Assembly (NCBI GenBank): GCA_016946835.1
Contig: JACVTC010000028.1
Span: 145,001 to 209,000 of the forward strand
Direction of reading: 5' to 3'
Length of the DNA: 64,000 nt
Source of the DNA: Neocallimastix lanati (nom. inval.)
Taxonomy: Eukaryota > Neocallimastigomycota > Neocallimastigomycetes > Neocallimastigales > Neocallimastigaceae
The translations under genes and the position numbers were made by a program. Below, in pieces: positions 40,201 to 52,262 of this stretch. Each line of letters opens with the position of its first letter. Within the stretch, counting starts at the first letter, position 1. Under the pieces are notes generated by a model. The model searched no databases and was not told the origin of the DNA. It saw only the letters and a program-made list of their open reading frames with translations.

Positions 40201-41461
40201 TTAAATTTTTTCAGTTTTCTGCAATGGGACAGTAAGTGAACCTTTTGATTTTTGGAAGAGAAGACCAGTATTTGGAATAATATCCCAATATAAAGTTAAA
40301 TTACCTTGAACACCTCTATATTATTTAAATTAAATTAATATTTAATTTTATTAGAAGAAAAAATATTCATTTTATATATATATTCATTTTATTTATTTAT
40401 TTTTAAGAAAAATAATTTTTTTTTTTTAAACTAACCTTAAATTGTTATCAAAAGCAGTAACTAAATATTCAGATTCAACATTTTTACCTTTGATGTGAGC
40501 ATCTTGCTTATTAAGAATGATATCATCCCAAACAACAACTTGGTTAAAATCCTAAATTAATAATATAAATTAATATTATAAATTAATAATAAATATAATT
40601 ATGATACATTTTTACATTTGTAAGTTTTTTATTATAATCTAAATATATAAAATAAAATATATATATATATATTTATTATTATTATCTTTACTTGTTTTGG
40701 AGTTTGGAATTCATAAACTAAATAAACAAATAATTCTTTAACGTTCCAATTGAAGACACTGGTTAAATCTTTTTTTTTTTTTAATATAATTAATTTGTGA
40801 ATATTTAATTGTATTTAAGTATCTTTATAAATATATATACATATTTATAATATCAATTTAAAAAAAAAAAAAAAAAATACCAGCATTGATATCAAAATCA
40901 ATTAAAGCAATATCACCTTTTGGTGGGTATCTGTATGGATAGTCTATTTTTTTTATATTATTTATATTATGTTAATATTATAAATTTACTGTTCATCAAA
41001 AAATTTTTTTTTTCTTTTTTAAGTCAATTTTTTATTTTTTATTTTATTTTTTTTTATACTTATAGTAAAATGTAATACTTTACGATATCTATATAATTTA
41101 AACATTGTACTTTCTTTTTTATTTGAAGGTGTTGAACTTGAAGAATATCTTTTCCTTTTGGTTATAAATTTAATAATATTATATGTAAATTTTAATTACA
41201 AAATTATACATATATAAAAATATAAATATTATATGTAAATTTTATATACAAAATTATATATATATAAATATAAATATAATATATTTTTTAATTTATTAAT
41301 ATATCTTCTTACATATGAACATTTCTAACATTAATTTTGACAGTTGGGTCAGCTCTGTTTAATAATAATGGACTAGTACAAGCAAGTAATAATAATAATA
41401 CTGGTAATACAGTACATAAAAAGTTCAAAAAGGTTGATCCACGATTATAAAATGAAAACAT
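40201..41461 (-). CDS. SPC3: Signal peptidase complex subunit 3
   Basis: Six exons: 41313-41461, 41060-41154, 40881-40943, 40692-40768, 40436-40551, 40201-40315; 615 bases, 204 residues. Spc3/SPC22-23 is the essential non-catalytic subunit that stabilises signal peptidase in the ER membrane. It has a short cytosolic start (MFSFYNRGS), one membrane helix (about 12-34, LNFLCTVLPVLLLLLACTS) and a lumenal domain. Family motifs seen are IDFDINADLTSVFNWNVKEL, LFVYLVYEFQT, FNQVVVWDDII, NLTLYWDIIPNTG and the closing GSLTVPL. Length matches the family (180-200). Exon 2 could use a GTATTA donor at 41078, but only the GTATAA donor at 41059 keeps the reading frame into exon 3. The 3' end of the gene faces that of the NCLX-like gene. 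Confidence 0.93.
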
Positions 41462-41503
41462 TTTTCTCTAATATTAATATATATATAAATATAACAGAGT
41501 ATA

Positions 41504-41536
<33 letters not shown>

Positions 41537-42516
41537 CAATTAATTAATTAATGTATACTTTGTATATCTTTATATATATATTTTTATATATTTTAATTGT
41601 TTTATTGATTTTGATTTAATGATTTAAATGAGGATTTTTATTAAGTTCATACACTAATTACTTTATTTATTTATAAAATATATATTAGTTTGCTATTGGT
41701 ATAAATATAATTAATAATATAATTAATACATTTCGTTATTATATTGAAGAATGAATAAACAAATATTTTTAATAGTAAAATTTCATATGAAATAACAATA
41801 TAATACTGAATGTTTTCATAATAAAACTATTATTTTATTTTTCAATTATAAGAAAGAGAAATAAATCTTTAATCGATTTCATATTTTGAAATTATTTCAT
41901 TAAAATTTTTATATTAGAATTTCTAAATTAGTATTTTATTACTATTGTACATCTTTTATTATTATTTTTATTATTATATATCTATCATTTTAAACATAGA
42001 ATATTACTAAAACAGAATAAAGCAATTGTTTAAATTCATTAAGAATTATAATTAATAATAATAATATAACATGTTTAAAATATTGATAATGAATAGAGCT
42101 ATTTTAAAATTAAATAAAATATATATAATTATTATCAATATATTTATATTATTTAACTTAAATTAACTATTTCATAATTTGGGGGAATACATCTTTCAAA
42201 TAAGTTTAAAATATAAATGAATAATCAAAACTACTGAAATTGTTTATTCACATATTATTATTATTATTATTATTTTTTTTTTTAATTGAATAGTATTATT
42301 ATTATCATTATACTTTAATATATTAAATATTTACAAAATTTTTTATAACGAAGTATTAAAATTATCCTTTAAGTTAATAAAAAAAAAAATAAAAAAGAAA
42401 AAAAATACTTTTCAAATAAATTTTTTAATTAATTATAATTAATAAAAATTATAATGATTAAATCAATATTAAATATAGATTATATAATAGTTTTTGTTAA
42501 ATATATTATGTAAAAT

Positions 42517-42552
<36 letters not shown>

Positions 42553-42840
42553 TTATTTAATTTATAAATTATTTATTATTTTTTTATTTATTAATTAGTA
42601 TTTATTATTAATTATTATTATTATATTATAATTATTATATTAATTTTATGTATTTTTTATATTAATTTATGTAAAATTAGAATTAATTTTAATTATTGTT
42701 GCCAAAATATTATTGGTTAATATTAATTATTTAAAAATTGTAACACGTTTTATATTTGCTAATAGTTTTTAATATTTTTATAGTTGATTTTACTATTTTT
42801 TTTAGAGAATGATTTTAATTATTTTTTTAATTATTTTTTT
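41462..42840. other. Intergenic
   Basis: No gene seen upstream of Spc3; A/T-rich with a (TTTA)n tract near 42517-42555. Confidence 0.7.
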
Positions 42841-44290
42841 TACTATTATATATCGGTTTCAACGCTTTGTCCTATATAATGGCACAATTAGATCTAATCC
42901 AATTCTAGAAAATGGTAAACCAGGTGGAGTAACCAAATCTTCAGGATAGATATTCATTGGCTGAGGTTTGCAAGTTTGGCAATTATTACAGCATTTAATA
43001 AATAATTTGATCATACCTTTCCAGTAAAAATCTCTTCTCAGCCTATGATAGGTTTTATAAATGCCCTCATGTCCTATAGTATGGGCATCATTTATTAATT
43101 TCCATTTTTCTTCTTGATTACTGATAAATTTCCTTAATATATTTATTTTGTATATAATATAGTATATCATATATTTTAACATAATTTTGATTAATATAAT
43201 TTTCTAAAAAAATTATTTAAACAATTTTCGAGGTCCACAACATTATTGTTATTATTGTCATCAACCTTATTATTGTTATTATTAATATTATTATTACTAT
43301 TATAAGTATCATTAATATTAACAAATATATTATTAATTTCTTCTTTTTTATTTTTATCATTATTTTTTAAAATTGTATTTTCTTCAATTTTTTATTTAGT
43401 ATTCTAGTATTATTAATTATATTGATATTAATATCGTTTTTATCTTTCTTAATTAAATTTTTATTGACATCCTTATCTTCATTATTTAAATTTTTATTAT
43501 TATTTTTATTTTCATTATTTAATTTTTATTATCATTTTTATTTTTATTATCCTTAATATTGAATTTATTTTTGACTTTATTTGTTATTTTCATTAATAGT
43601 AAATCTATTTTTATTATTTTCGAAAATGAATTTATTAATGTTTTCATTAATAATATTTTTATTATTATTATTTTCATTTCCAATATTTGTAATTTTGCTT
43701 TTATCATTAATATTATCACCATGATTTATTAACTTTTCGTTAAATCATTTTTATATTTTCCTAGGTTATTAATTTCTTTGTTTTAATTATTAAATAAACC
43801 CTCCCTTCCTTAAAAATGATATTAATATTTAAAGAATTTTTATCGTCATTGATTTTAATTTTATAATCTTCTTTAATGGATATTCAAGATAAAGTATCAA
43901 CAACTACGTTTTTCTTACCTTCTTCATATTTAAAGTTAATTTTTAAAGTACTAAATTCTGTTATCCATCTTACATGGCGACTGGAAGTAGGTTCCTTATT
44001 ATTAAAAATATAAAACTAATGGTTTGTGGTCTGCAAAAAGAATTATTTCAAAATTACTGCCTGTTAGAAAAGGTTTAAATTTTTTTACACAATAGAAAGC
44101 AGCTAGACCTTCAAGTTCTGTTATATTATAGTTGTTTTCAGCAATGGATAGAGTTCTACTTTCATAATATAAAGGCTTTTCAACGTTATTATCATCAAGT
44201 TACAAAAGTACCCTTCCCAATACCAGCTCTTGATGCATCAGTATGAATTATAAGATTCAACTTGGGAAATTGCTAAAATTGGCCAATAAG
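42841..44290 (-). pseudogene. Ty3/gypsy pol remnant: RNase H, Asn-rich linker, integrase zinc domain
   Basis: Reading the - strand from 44290 down, RNase H pieces come first (FPKLNLIIHTDASRAGIGKG, then ESRTLSIAENNYNITELEGL, FADHKPLV and SSRHVRWITEFSTLKINF), broken by stops and shifts. Then comes about 500 bases encoding Asn/Lys/Ile-rich low complexity (43200-43740). Last is an open frame at 42859-43182 with the integrase HHCC zinc-binding domain: H34-X3-H38, then C68-X2-C71, with RLRRDFYWKGM between, followed by the start of the catalytic core (PGLPFSRIGLDLI...PLYRTKR). A TGA where GGA is expected ends this frame, after which NRYIV continues. The rest of integrase is gone. The order RNase H before integrase marks Ty3/gypsy rather than copia. 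Confidence 0.82.
43200..43740 (-). other. Asn-rich low-complexity insert in Ty3 pol
   Basis: Between the RNase H remnant and the integrase zinc domain, the - strand encodes NEKLINHGDNINDKSKITN and further Asn/Lys/Asp-rich pieces in changing frames. It may be a natural linker of this element family or an AAT-repeat expansion inside it. Confidence 0.5.
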
Positions 44291-45261
44291 TGGACAATAA
44301 ATAATTAAATACAATTTGGTATTAATAAGTGAGCAAGTTCAAAAGAACGAGGTAAAGTTTCTAAATTTCTTAATAATAATGATCCTACCTTTTATCTTTC
44401 AAGACAATAATTACCTAAAATAAATTACTATACCTGCCTAGATGTACCATTTTTGAATGATTTAGAACTGAAACCTATCATACAGAGAATGAATAATAAA
44501 TTTAGAACAGAAAAGTACTTTATTACATAAAAGGGTTTCTTAAGAATCCTCAAATTCCTATCCTTTATAAAAGAATGGTATTTTCTGCTATAGTAATTGA
44601 GCAAGTTTCGTGGTATTAATCTCTACTTGGATCAAACAAAGAAAGAATGAAAAGTACACAGACACTAGTTAATACAGAATTATACTGGATTGAAGGATTT
44701 TCCAGAATAGCTTTATATTCCCTATTATGTTTCTAAAGAACTTAACATTCCTTTTCTACCAACGAAATGTGTGATTGCTCAGATAGGATTTTTTAAAAAA
44801 TGGAAAAACTTGAATTGTATTATCTATGTTTTACTTAAATATATATCACGTTTTGAACATCATGCATGGGATAAAGAAAGTAAAATTTTAGTAGACTAAT
44901 TAGATAAATTTCCATCAAAAAAAGTAATTGAAAACTTTTACTAGGATAGATATATAGCAGGAAAATCGATCAAGGCAAAAGCTTAGAAGAAAAATAAATT
45001 TGAGAAAATTAGAGTCTACTTAACCCTTAACTTTAAGTTTCCTGAATATATTATAGGTTTCCGATTGATACTTCGTACCAGATGTGGATATAAATTCGAT
45101 GCTGGTGTTGCTAAAACTGCAAATATAATTTAAGATGATTGTCCAGAATAAATTTTACATGAAACATTTTATGGATATTGAAATTCTTTTTGAAAAAAAA
45201 TTTTTATAATTGCCAAATATTGTCCAATATCAAATAGTAATGTAAATATTATTGTAACAAT

Positions 45262-45471
45262 ATGAATAATATAGAATCCGGTACTGATTCTGATAATAGT
45301 AACGAAGTATATAATATTAATAATAATTATAATAATAATAGTATTATTAATAATAGTAATAGTATTGATAGTGAAAATATTAATATTAATATTAGTGATA
45401 GTGAAAATAATAATATCATTACTAATAATGAAAATTGTATTAATATTAGTAATTTTCTGAATAATAAGTAG
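45262..45471 (+). pseudogene. Asn-rich segment of LINE copy D (MNNIES repeat)
   Basis: 69 codons, MNNIESGTDSDNSNEVYNIN and on, very Asn-rich with NISNFLNNK at the end. A close relative lies at 2950-3136 on the - strand. Position between the zinc-finger region and the tail of copy D suggests a variable linker of the LINE protein rather than a separate gene. A free-standing small gene cannot be excluded because both copies start at an ATG. Confidence 0.5.
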
Positions 45472-45492
45472 GTAAATATGTATATAACTTGA

Positions 45493-45756
45493 TACCGATT
45501 ATATAACTTCCTTCTTGGTAAAAGAGATGCAGACTTTATTGATTTAAATTATAAAAAGGAACGGGATGTTTTGTTTAATAAAATAATTTCTGGTGATTAT
45601 TATAAAACACCATTCTTGATGCGATCTGTGGCTCTCTTTACAAAAATTATGTCTAGAGGTAGTACTCGACAAGGATTGCTATTCCGATGGCATAAGCGCA
45701 AACTAACCAAGAGTGTTAGCGCTAAAAATGCAATAAGACAGGCCAGTAGGGTCTGA
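45493..45756 (+). pseudogene. LINE C-terminal tail domain (copy D)
   Basis: An open stretch of 87 codons without an in-frame ATG before the middle; more GC-rich than its surroundings. It aligns almost without gaps to the tail of copy C from LLG onward: E at +14, ...NKIISG against ...NELLFKG, LLF-R against LLF-D-R, KLTKSV against NLSKSV. It ends in KNAIRQASRV-stop. By itself it would look like an orphan gene; the comparison shows it is retroelement sequence. Its function is unknown. Confidence 0.65.
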
Positions 45757-47053
45757 AGGAGAAGACCATAATTTCTTTTAGATAGTCCATTCAAACTCTA
45801 ATCCGGAATAAGAATTCCTTTAAACAGAAATCTTATTATCTGGAGGTAAGGTGAGATTCGTTGCATATGAATTTTTTTCTAAATTATTTATACCTTTCAT
45901 TTTTAATATTATTTTTATTTTACATTACTATTTAAAATATTATTGTGTTCAAATTAGACAAATAATATTTATTTTTTTATTAATTGTGAGTTTTTTGAAA
46001 AAATATTCAAGTATTTAATAAATTAATAAATAAATAAAGTTAAAGTTCACAATAATTGCAGCTATAAAAAATATACATATAATAATAATAATGATTTAAA
46101 TAAATCTTTTTCATTTATAAAAATAATTAATAAATGATGATAATATTTAATATTTGTCTATTGGATATTATTTTAGTCATTTAGAGTTTAATGATAATGA
46201 TTTTATTATAAAGTTACTTGTGTATTATAACAATAAAGAATACTTTGGAATTAAATCTTTAAATTTCACCTAGCATAGTTAAAATAGAACTTTAAGCAAA
46301 TATAAAGAAAATATGATGAGATATAACACTAATATATAATTAATATATTTGTGGAAATAAAGATTTGGTAAAATAATGTATAGAATATAAAGTAACCATA
46401 AATAGAGAAGATGATGAAGATGAAACCACTTTTTTTTTTTTTTTTCATTCTATACTGGAAATCAGAATTTAATAGGATATATGTAAAAAAAAAAAAAAAA
46501 AAAAAAGTAAAAAACAACCTCAATTATAACGGCTGTCTCATCAAAATGAAGATATAATAAAATATTGATCCTATTATTTGAAGTTAAATGATTATATTTA
46601 TATTTTATGGTGTTATATGCTAATATATAAATAATGTAGATATTTTTATATTTAAATAGATGAAAAGCTATTATAATACAAAAATAGGTTATTAATATAT
46701 ATTACAAATTTAAAAATAAAAAAACATTATATTACATTATATATTATTATTTTATAATGAATGTTTTTTTTTTTAAAAAAAGGAAACTTGATGAGTCGTT
46801 ACATAATTATATATTTTCTTCCTCATCCATCCTTCAAATTATTTAGAATTGTACCTATCACTCTAAACATTTTATTACTATTTTATAAAGTTCTTTCTTT
46901 TATTGAACTTTCTAATATAAAAAATATTATCTGTTATTAATTATAGAATTTTATTAGCAATTTTTAATGATATATATTTTATATTGTACATAAATATGAT
47001 ATTTCTATAATAATATACTATTTAATAATGCTTTCACACATATATATATATAT

Positions 47054-47089
<36 letters not shown>

Positions 47090-47197
47090 TTTTAAATATG
47101 CTAATAATAATATTATAAAGATCTCCTTATATTAATTTCACTTAAATACAAGAAAAAAAAGGTTAATAAATTATCTTAAAATAATTTTTTTTTCCAG
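45757..47197. other. Intergenic after LINE copy D
   Basis: About 45757-45880 is still less A/T-rich and may be the LINE 3' untranslated region. From there on it is A/T sequence with no recognisable gene. A slightly more complex patch at 46780-46890 reads nothing I recognise. Confidence 0.5.
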
Positions 47198-47293
47198 TGT
47201 CTACCACCCTTATATTCAGCCCCCTCTCAATGTCATGGGAATATTGAGGTAGTCACAACACTTCGGTGTGCTTTCGTATAAGCAAATAATGTC
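47198..47293 (+). repeat. GC-rich dispersed element, copy 1
   Basis: A compact GC-rich island in A/T DNA. On the + strand it starts TGTCTACCACCC and passes through CAGCCCCCTCTCAATGTCAT to TGGGAATATTGAGGTAGTCA and CAACA. A 22-base core (47236-47257) is identical to the copy at 55323-55410. The ends TGTCTACC and GGTAGTCACAACA make a weak terminal inverted repeat. It is followed by a C(UUCG)G tetraloop hairpin, ACAC-TTCG-GTGT (47258-47269). Candidates are a structured RNA, a miniature transposon or a very short LTR; I do not recognise it. Confidence 0.6.
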
Positions 47294-47318
47294 CTAGCTG
47301 GGCTAGAGCATTGATGCT
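47294..47318 (+). other. Two adjacent perfect hairpins, tRNA-like A-box
   Basis: CTAGC-TGG-GCTAG (47294-47306) is followed at once by AGCAT-TG-ATGCT (47307-47318). The stretch TAGCTGGGCTAGAGCA resembles a shortened tRNA D-arm with internal A-box. No B-box (GGTTCRANYCC) or acceptor stem follows, so it is not called a tRNA. Confidence 0.35.
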
Positions 47319-48111
47319 ATATCTTAAAAAAGTTATTTATTTCTCCTGCTGTAAACTAATATAGAAGAATGCCAATGAAAATTACATTCACTGTAATAAA
47401 TTAAAAATATATTTCTTTGAATTATTTATTATAAATTATCAAAAAAAAAAAAAATTGAAATTTATAATTATTATATCGATATAACTATTATTATCTATTA
47501 TTTTTTAATAATGCAAATATTTATTAATAGTAAAAACGATAATAGTTAAATAATAATGAATTAGTGATAAAATAAAATAATAATAAAAAAGTAATTAATA
47601 GACTAGCAATTAAAGTATTTATATATTTTAATATTTATATTTAACTTTTTATTTAGAAATATATTTTATTTTAATTTACATATATATATTAAAAGTAAAA
47701 AAAAATTTAATAATTTCTTCTCTACTTGGAAAATTTTTTTTTTAGTGGAAAATTTTATTTATTTTTTTATTATTTTTTTTTTTTTATGTTTCAAAATATT
47801 TAAGTAAAATTAATATATATAATTATCAATTCAATATATTATTTTAATTAATAAAAAAATAAAATGAAATATCTTAAAATAAAAAAATTTTTTTTTTAAA
47901 TTTTGGTTAATTTTAAAGCGAAAAAAAAAAAAATATATATATATATATATATTTAAAAATTAATAAAAAATTCAATGTACATATATGTGAAAGTCAAATC
48001 ATTTAAAATTTTTAAGAATTAGAAAAAAATATAATAAAATAAAAAAAATATATATATTTAATATATAATTAAAATATTCAATTTTTATACAATATATATA
48101 TATATTATTAA

Positions 48112-48156
<45 letters not shown>

Positions 48157-49157
48157 CAATATCTAAAAATTTTTATTTATTTATTTAGTCAGTTAGTTAT
48201 ACTCTGAGAGAATTTGATAATGAATTCTTTTATATTAATTAATACTAAATTTGGATAAATTTTAAAAAAAAACAAAATATCAATTGAAAATTTATTGAAA
48301 TTCAAAAAAATTACAGTATTGATATATATTTTTTTAATCCGACCTTTTTAACACTCATTCAATATTATGTAACTTTTAAAAATTACATATATATATATAT
48401 ATATTTTTAATTTTAATTCATTCAAATATATATATATATTATAAAAAATTTTCTCATTTTATAATTATTACTATTATTATTTTGAAACTTATGGAGCTTT
48501 TAAGTTTTTTAGACTTTTTTTGTATTTTATAAACGTTTCTTTTTATATCTTCTATATTTTACATATCTATATAATTTTCTATATCTTTATATTTTTATGT
48601 TTCTTATATTCATTTATATTTCTTTTCTATCATATTTATTTTCTAACATATTATATTTTATATATGAATTAAAAAATTTCAAATTTTTTTTTTATTTCTA
48701 CTTCATATTTAAAATATTATAATATATTCATAATATATTTAGTTTATATTTTTACTATTAAAAAGTATTTAATTTTTTTAAATATAATTGGTTAATCCTT
48801 TTTTAAATTTTTTTACTTCTGTATATATATAATTATATATTATATGTATATATTAATATATATATTATTATATTTACAATATATTATAATTTTAAGTAAC
48901 ATTAAATAATATTTAATTTTTTTAAAAATATATTAATATATTAAATAATTTAATATATAAAAAGATATTTCAATTTATATTAAAATATATTCTCTATATA
49001 TATTAATATGTATTATCAATTTTAAATAATATAAAGAGTAATACATTTTATATTTATAAAATTTTTAAACACTGTAAAAGTTTTGGATTCAATTAAAATG
49101 CATTTCAAATATATTAATATACATTTTAATATATTAAAGTTTAATTTTTTTTAAATG

Positions 49158-49197
<40 letters not shown>

Positions 49198-49958
49198 TTT
49201 TTTTTTTTTTTTTTTTTTATATTTTATATTTTATTTCTGTTTGATTATTATTACAAAAAGAAGTAATATTAAAACAATTTAAACAGTCTTTGAAAAGAAA
49301 AGAGAGAGAAAAAAAAGTAAATATAAAGACAAACAAAATAAAATATATAGGAATATATAAAATAGAAGGAAAAAAGTGTTTCATATATTAAAAAAAAAAA
49401 GATTGTATATAAAAGAATGTATAATGGTTATTATATACATAAGAACATTTTTATTACAAAGAATATGAAGTGCTTTGAAATACAATATATTATTGATTTA
49501 TATAATGAATATTGTTTAAAACCAAATGTTATTAGTATTTTAAATAATAAAAATAAATAAGGTTTATTATCATTTGCAAGTAAAAAGGTGATAATGCTAA
49601 CAATTTCAATTCAATTCTGAGATATCAAATATAAAAAAATATTTAACACTTATTATATAAAAACTAAAATTATATACTTTCTAAGAGATATATGAAATTA
49701 ATATTTAAATACTTTGCAATTTAAAATATAATTTATTTTTTTTTTTCATTATTTACTTATTATTAAATATTATAAAAATATTGTGGAAACAATATAAAAA
49801 AATTTTTTTATTAATACTAATGTTTTATATATTTATATATATATTTTTAAATAGCATAATTTTTTATATATATATTATTGATATAAGAAATAAAAAGAAA
49901 TAATAACATTTATTAAACTAAATATATACATATAAACAAGCACTGAGAAGGATTTAAA
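47319..49958. other. Intergenic upstream of the zinc-finger gene
   Basis: No gene seen. A/T-rich with T-runs at 48120-48156 and 49159-49219. The promoter of the zinc-finger gene must lie here but cannot be picked out. Confidence 0.7.
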
Positions 49959-50729
49959 ATGAATGAAGTACATGCTAATAATAATTTTCAACGTAATATA
50001 GATATTACTTCTTTGACAAACCGTACAAATAAAGGCTGGAATACATTTAATTCAAGAAATATTAATGAAAGTGAAGAAAAGACTGAGACTCAACCTTTAA
50101 AAAAACGTTTTAAAACTTATAATGAAAGCGTTATAAATAATGGAATATATGGAAATACAACATATTCTATTGAAGAAGAAAGCTATAATAATTGTAATAA
50201 TGGAGTTCAAAATAACAAATTAAACCATGTTTCTTATCATCATAATACACCGTCTTTACCATCAAAAAGTAATATATCAAAGTTTGATAGTAATAGCCCA
50301 TCCTATTTTAATTTTAATCGTAATAATGACAGTCATCATTCAAATGTGAATAGTGATCATAAAACTCCAAAGAAAAGTAATAATGATTATCACCAACAAG
50401 TTAATTCTAATACCAATCATTATACTTCTGAAATGAATGATAGGTCGCTTTACTATAATGGAAATAGTCCTTTATATCAACATATGAATACGAATTCATC
50501 TTATTATAATAAAAATAATAATAATAACCACCCATCAAATCATACAACTTCAAAAATTAATAATAATTTACCTTACTATAATAATAATCCATCATATCAT
50601 AATACATTAAAAATGAATAATAATAATTCACCTAATAATATTAATAATAATAATAGTAATTCACCTAATAATTATAATTCACCTAACAATAATAATAACT
50701 CACCTAACAACAACAACAACAACAACAAC

Positions 50730-50816
<87 letters not shown>

Positions 50817-50870
50817 TCACCTAACAATAATAATAACTCACCTAACAACAACAACAACAACAGCAACAAC

Positions 50871-50907
<37 letters not shown>

Positions 50908-52229
50908 GAAACAATTATAAAAATGATAATAGAATTAAAAATCAATTAGATGAAGATAATTATGACGATGATGATAATGATAATGATTGCATAACTATGG
51001 CAAGTGGTACTGTTATACCAAAAAATTCTATTGTAGATTCAGAAAGTACACTCTTGAATGGTAGAGTAGGAAATTATAATTCATCAAATGATAACTTAAG
51101 CTATCCAGTAAAAAACATACCATATAATTCTAATAATAGAAATGAATTAAATAGCAACAATAATAATAATATTAATTATACCCAAAATAATTTCACTTCA
51201 AAGAATAAAATAAACAACCTCAACAATCATACCAATATAAACTATCAAAATAATAAAATAATTAATGAAGAAATAACAAGTAGTGTTATAAGTAATGGTG
51301 TAGTTCAAATGAGACGTTCATCACCATTATATAATAATAAAACTAATCTTATTAATAATAATATTAATAATAATATTAATAATAATAATAGAAACAACAA
51401 CAACAATAATAAAAATAATAATAGAAACAACAACAATAATCAAAATAATAATGACAACGACAACAATAATAAAAATAATAATGACAACGACAACAATAAT
51501 AAAAATAATAATGACAACGACAACAATAATAAAAATAATAATGACAACGATAACAATAACAACAATACTAATAACCATAAAAGAAGTTATTCAAGTAGTT
51601 CCACATTTTCTAATGATCATAATACTAATTATCCTTCACCTCGTCAAAATACAAATGACTATTCCTATTCTAATTCAAATTCTTATCCAAATAAAAAGGT
51701 AAAGCATTCTGATGCTGTATCACCAAAGCCAAAATCTCCTAGTGATTCAACCAGTACTATAAAAAATAATCCACAAGCTATGTATAATTATGTTCCATCT
51801 TCATCAAAACCATATCAATGCTATTATCATGAATGTATTAAAGCATATAAACATCTTAATGGTATATTGAATCATTATATTATTAGTCATGTTCAATTAA
51901 ATGATAATGATCCAAAACCATTCAAATGTACTATACCAAATTGTGATAAAGAATATAAACAGGCATTAGGTTTAGCTTATCATTTAGAAACAAATCATGC
52001 AGAAGAATTAAGAAATAATGAATCATCATCTTCTTCATTAACAGGACAAAACACTCCAAAATCTCCTTCAGAAAATACAAATTCTAGTTCAACTTCATTA
52101 TCCAATTATTCTTACAACAGTAGTAATGAAACCAATCAAAGCTCAGTCGATAATGAAACTAAACCTTATAAATGTCATTGTAAGTTTTTATAAATTTAAT
52201 AATAGTTAAAAATGAATTTAATAACCAAA

Positions 52230-52262
<33 letters not shown>

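Larger units (their letters stand above)
44370..45756 (+). pseudogene. LINE copy D, reverse transcriptase thumb to C-terminal tail
   Basis: The + strand, with several stops and shifts, follows LINE copy C in order: DPTFYL (near 44390), LLGSNKERMKSTQTLVNTEL (near 44626), KELNIPFLPTKCVIAQIGFF (near 44740), HHAWDKESKILVD (near 44860), FKFPEYIIGFRLILRTRCGY (near 45040) and the zinc-finger region DDCPE...HETFYGYW (near 45140). An Asn-rich frame (45262-45471) comes next, and then the tail YRLYNFLLGKRDADFIDLNY...LLFRWHKRKLTKSV (45493-45756). Most stops sit where copy C or A has Gln, Glu, Lys or Trp. The catalytic motifs A-C are not present. It lies on the opposite strand from the Ty3 remnant that abuts it. 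Confidence 0.8.

Noticed and set aside
41060..41154. Shorter Spc3 exon 2 ending at a GTATTA donor (41079)
   Set aside because: It leaves phase 0, and exon 3 would then hit a stop; the donor at 41059 keeps the frame.
45600..45794. 64-codon - strand frame MNGLSKRNYG with a hydrophobic middle
   Set aside because: Antisense of the LINE tail of copy D; no support beyond length.
50672..50914. 80-codon poly-Leu frame on the - strand
   Set aside because: Antisense of the AAT/AAC tract of the zinc-finger gene.
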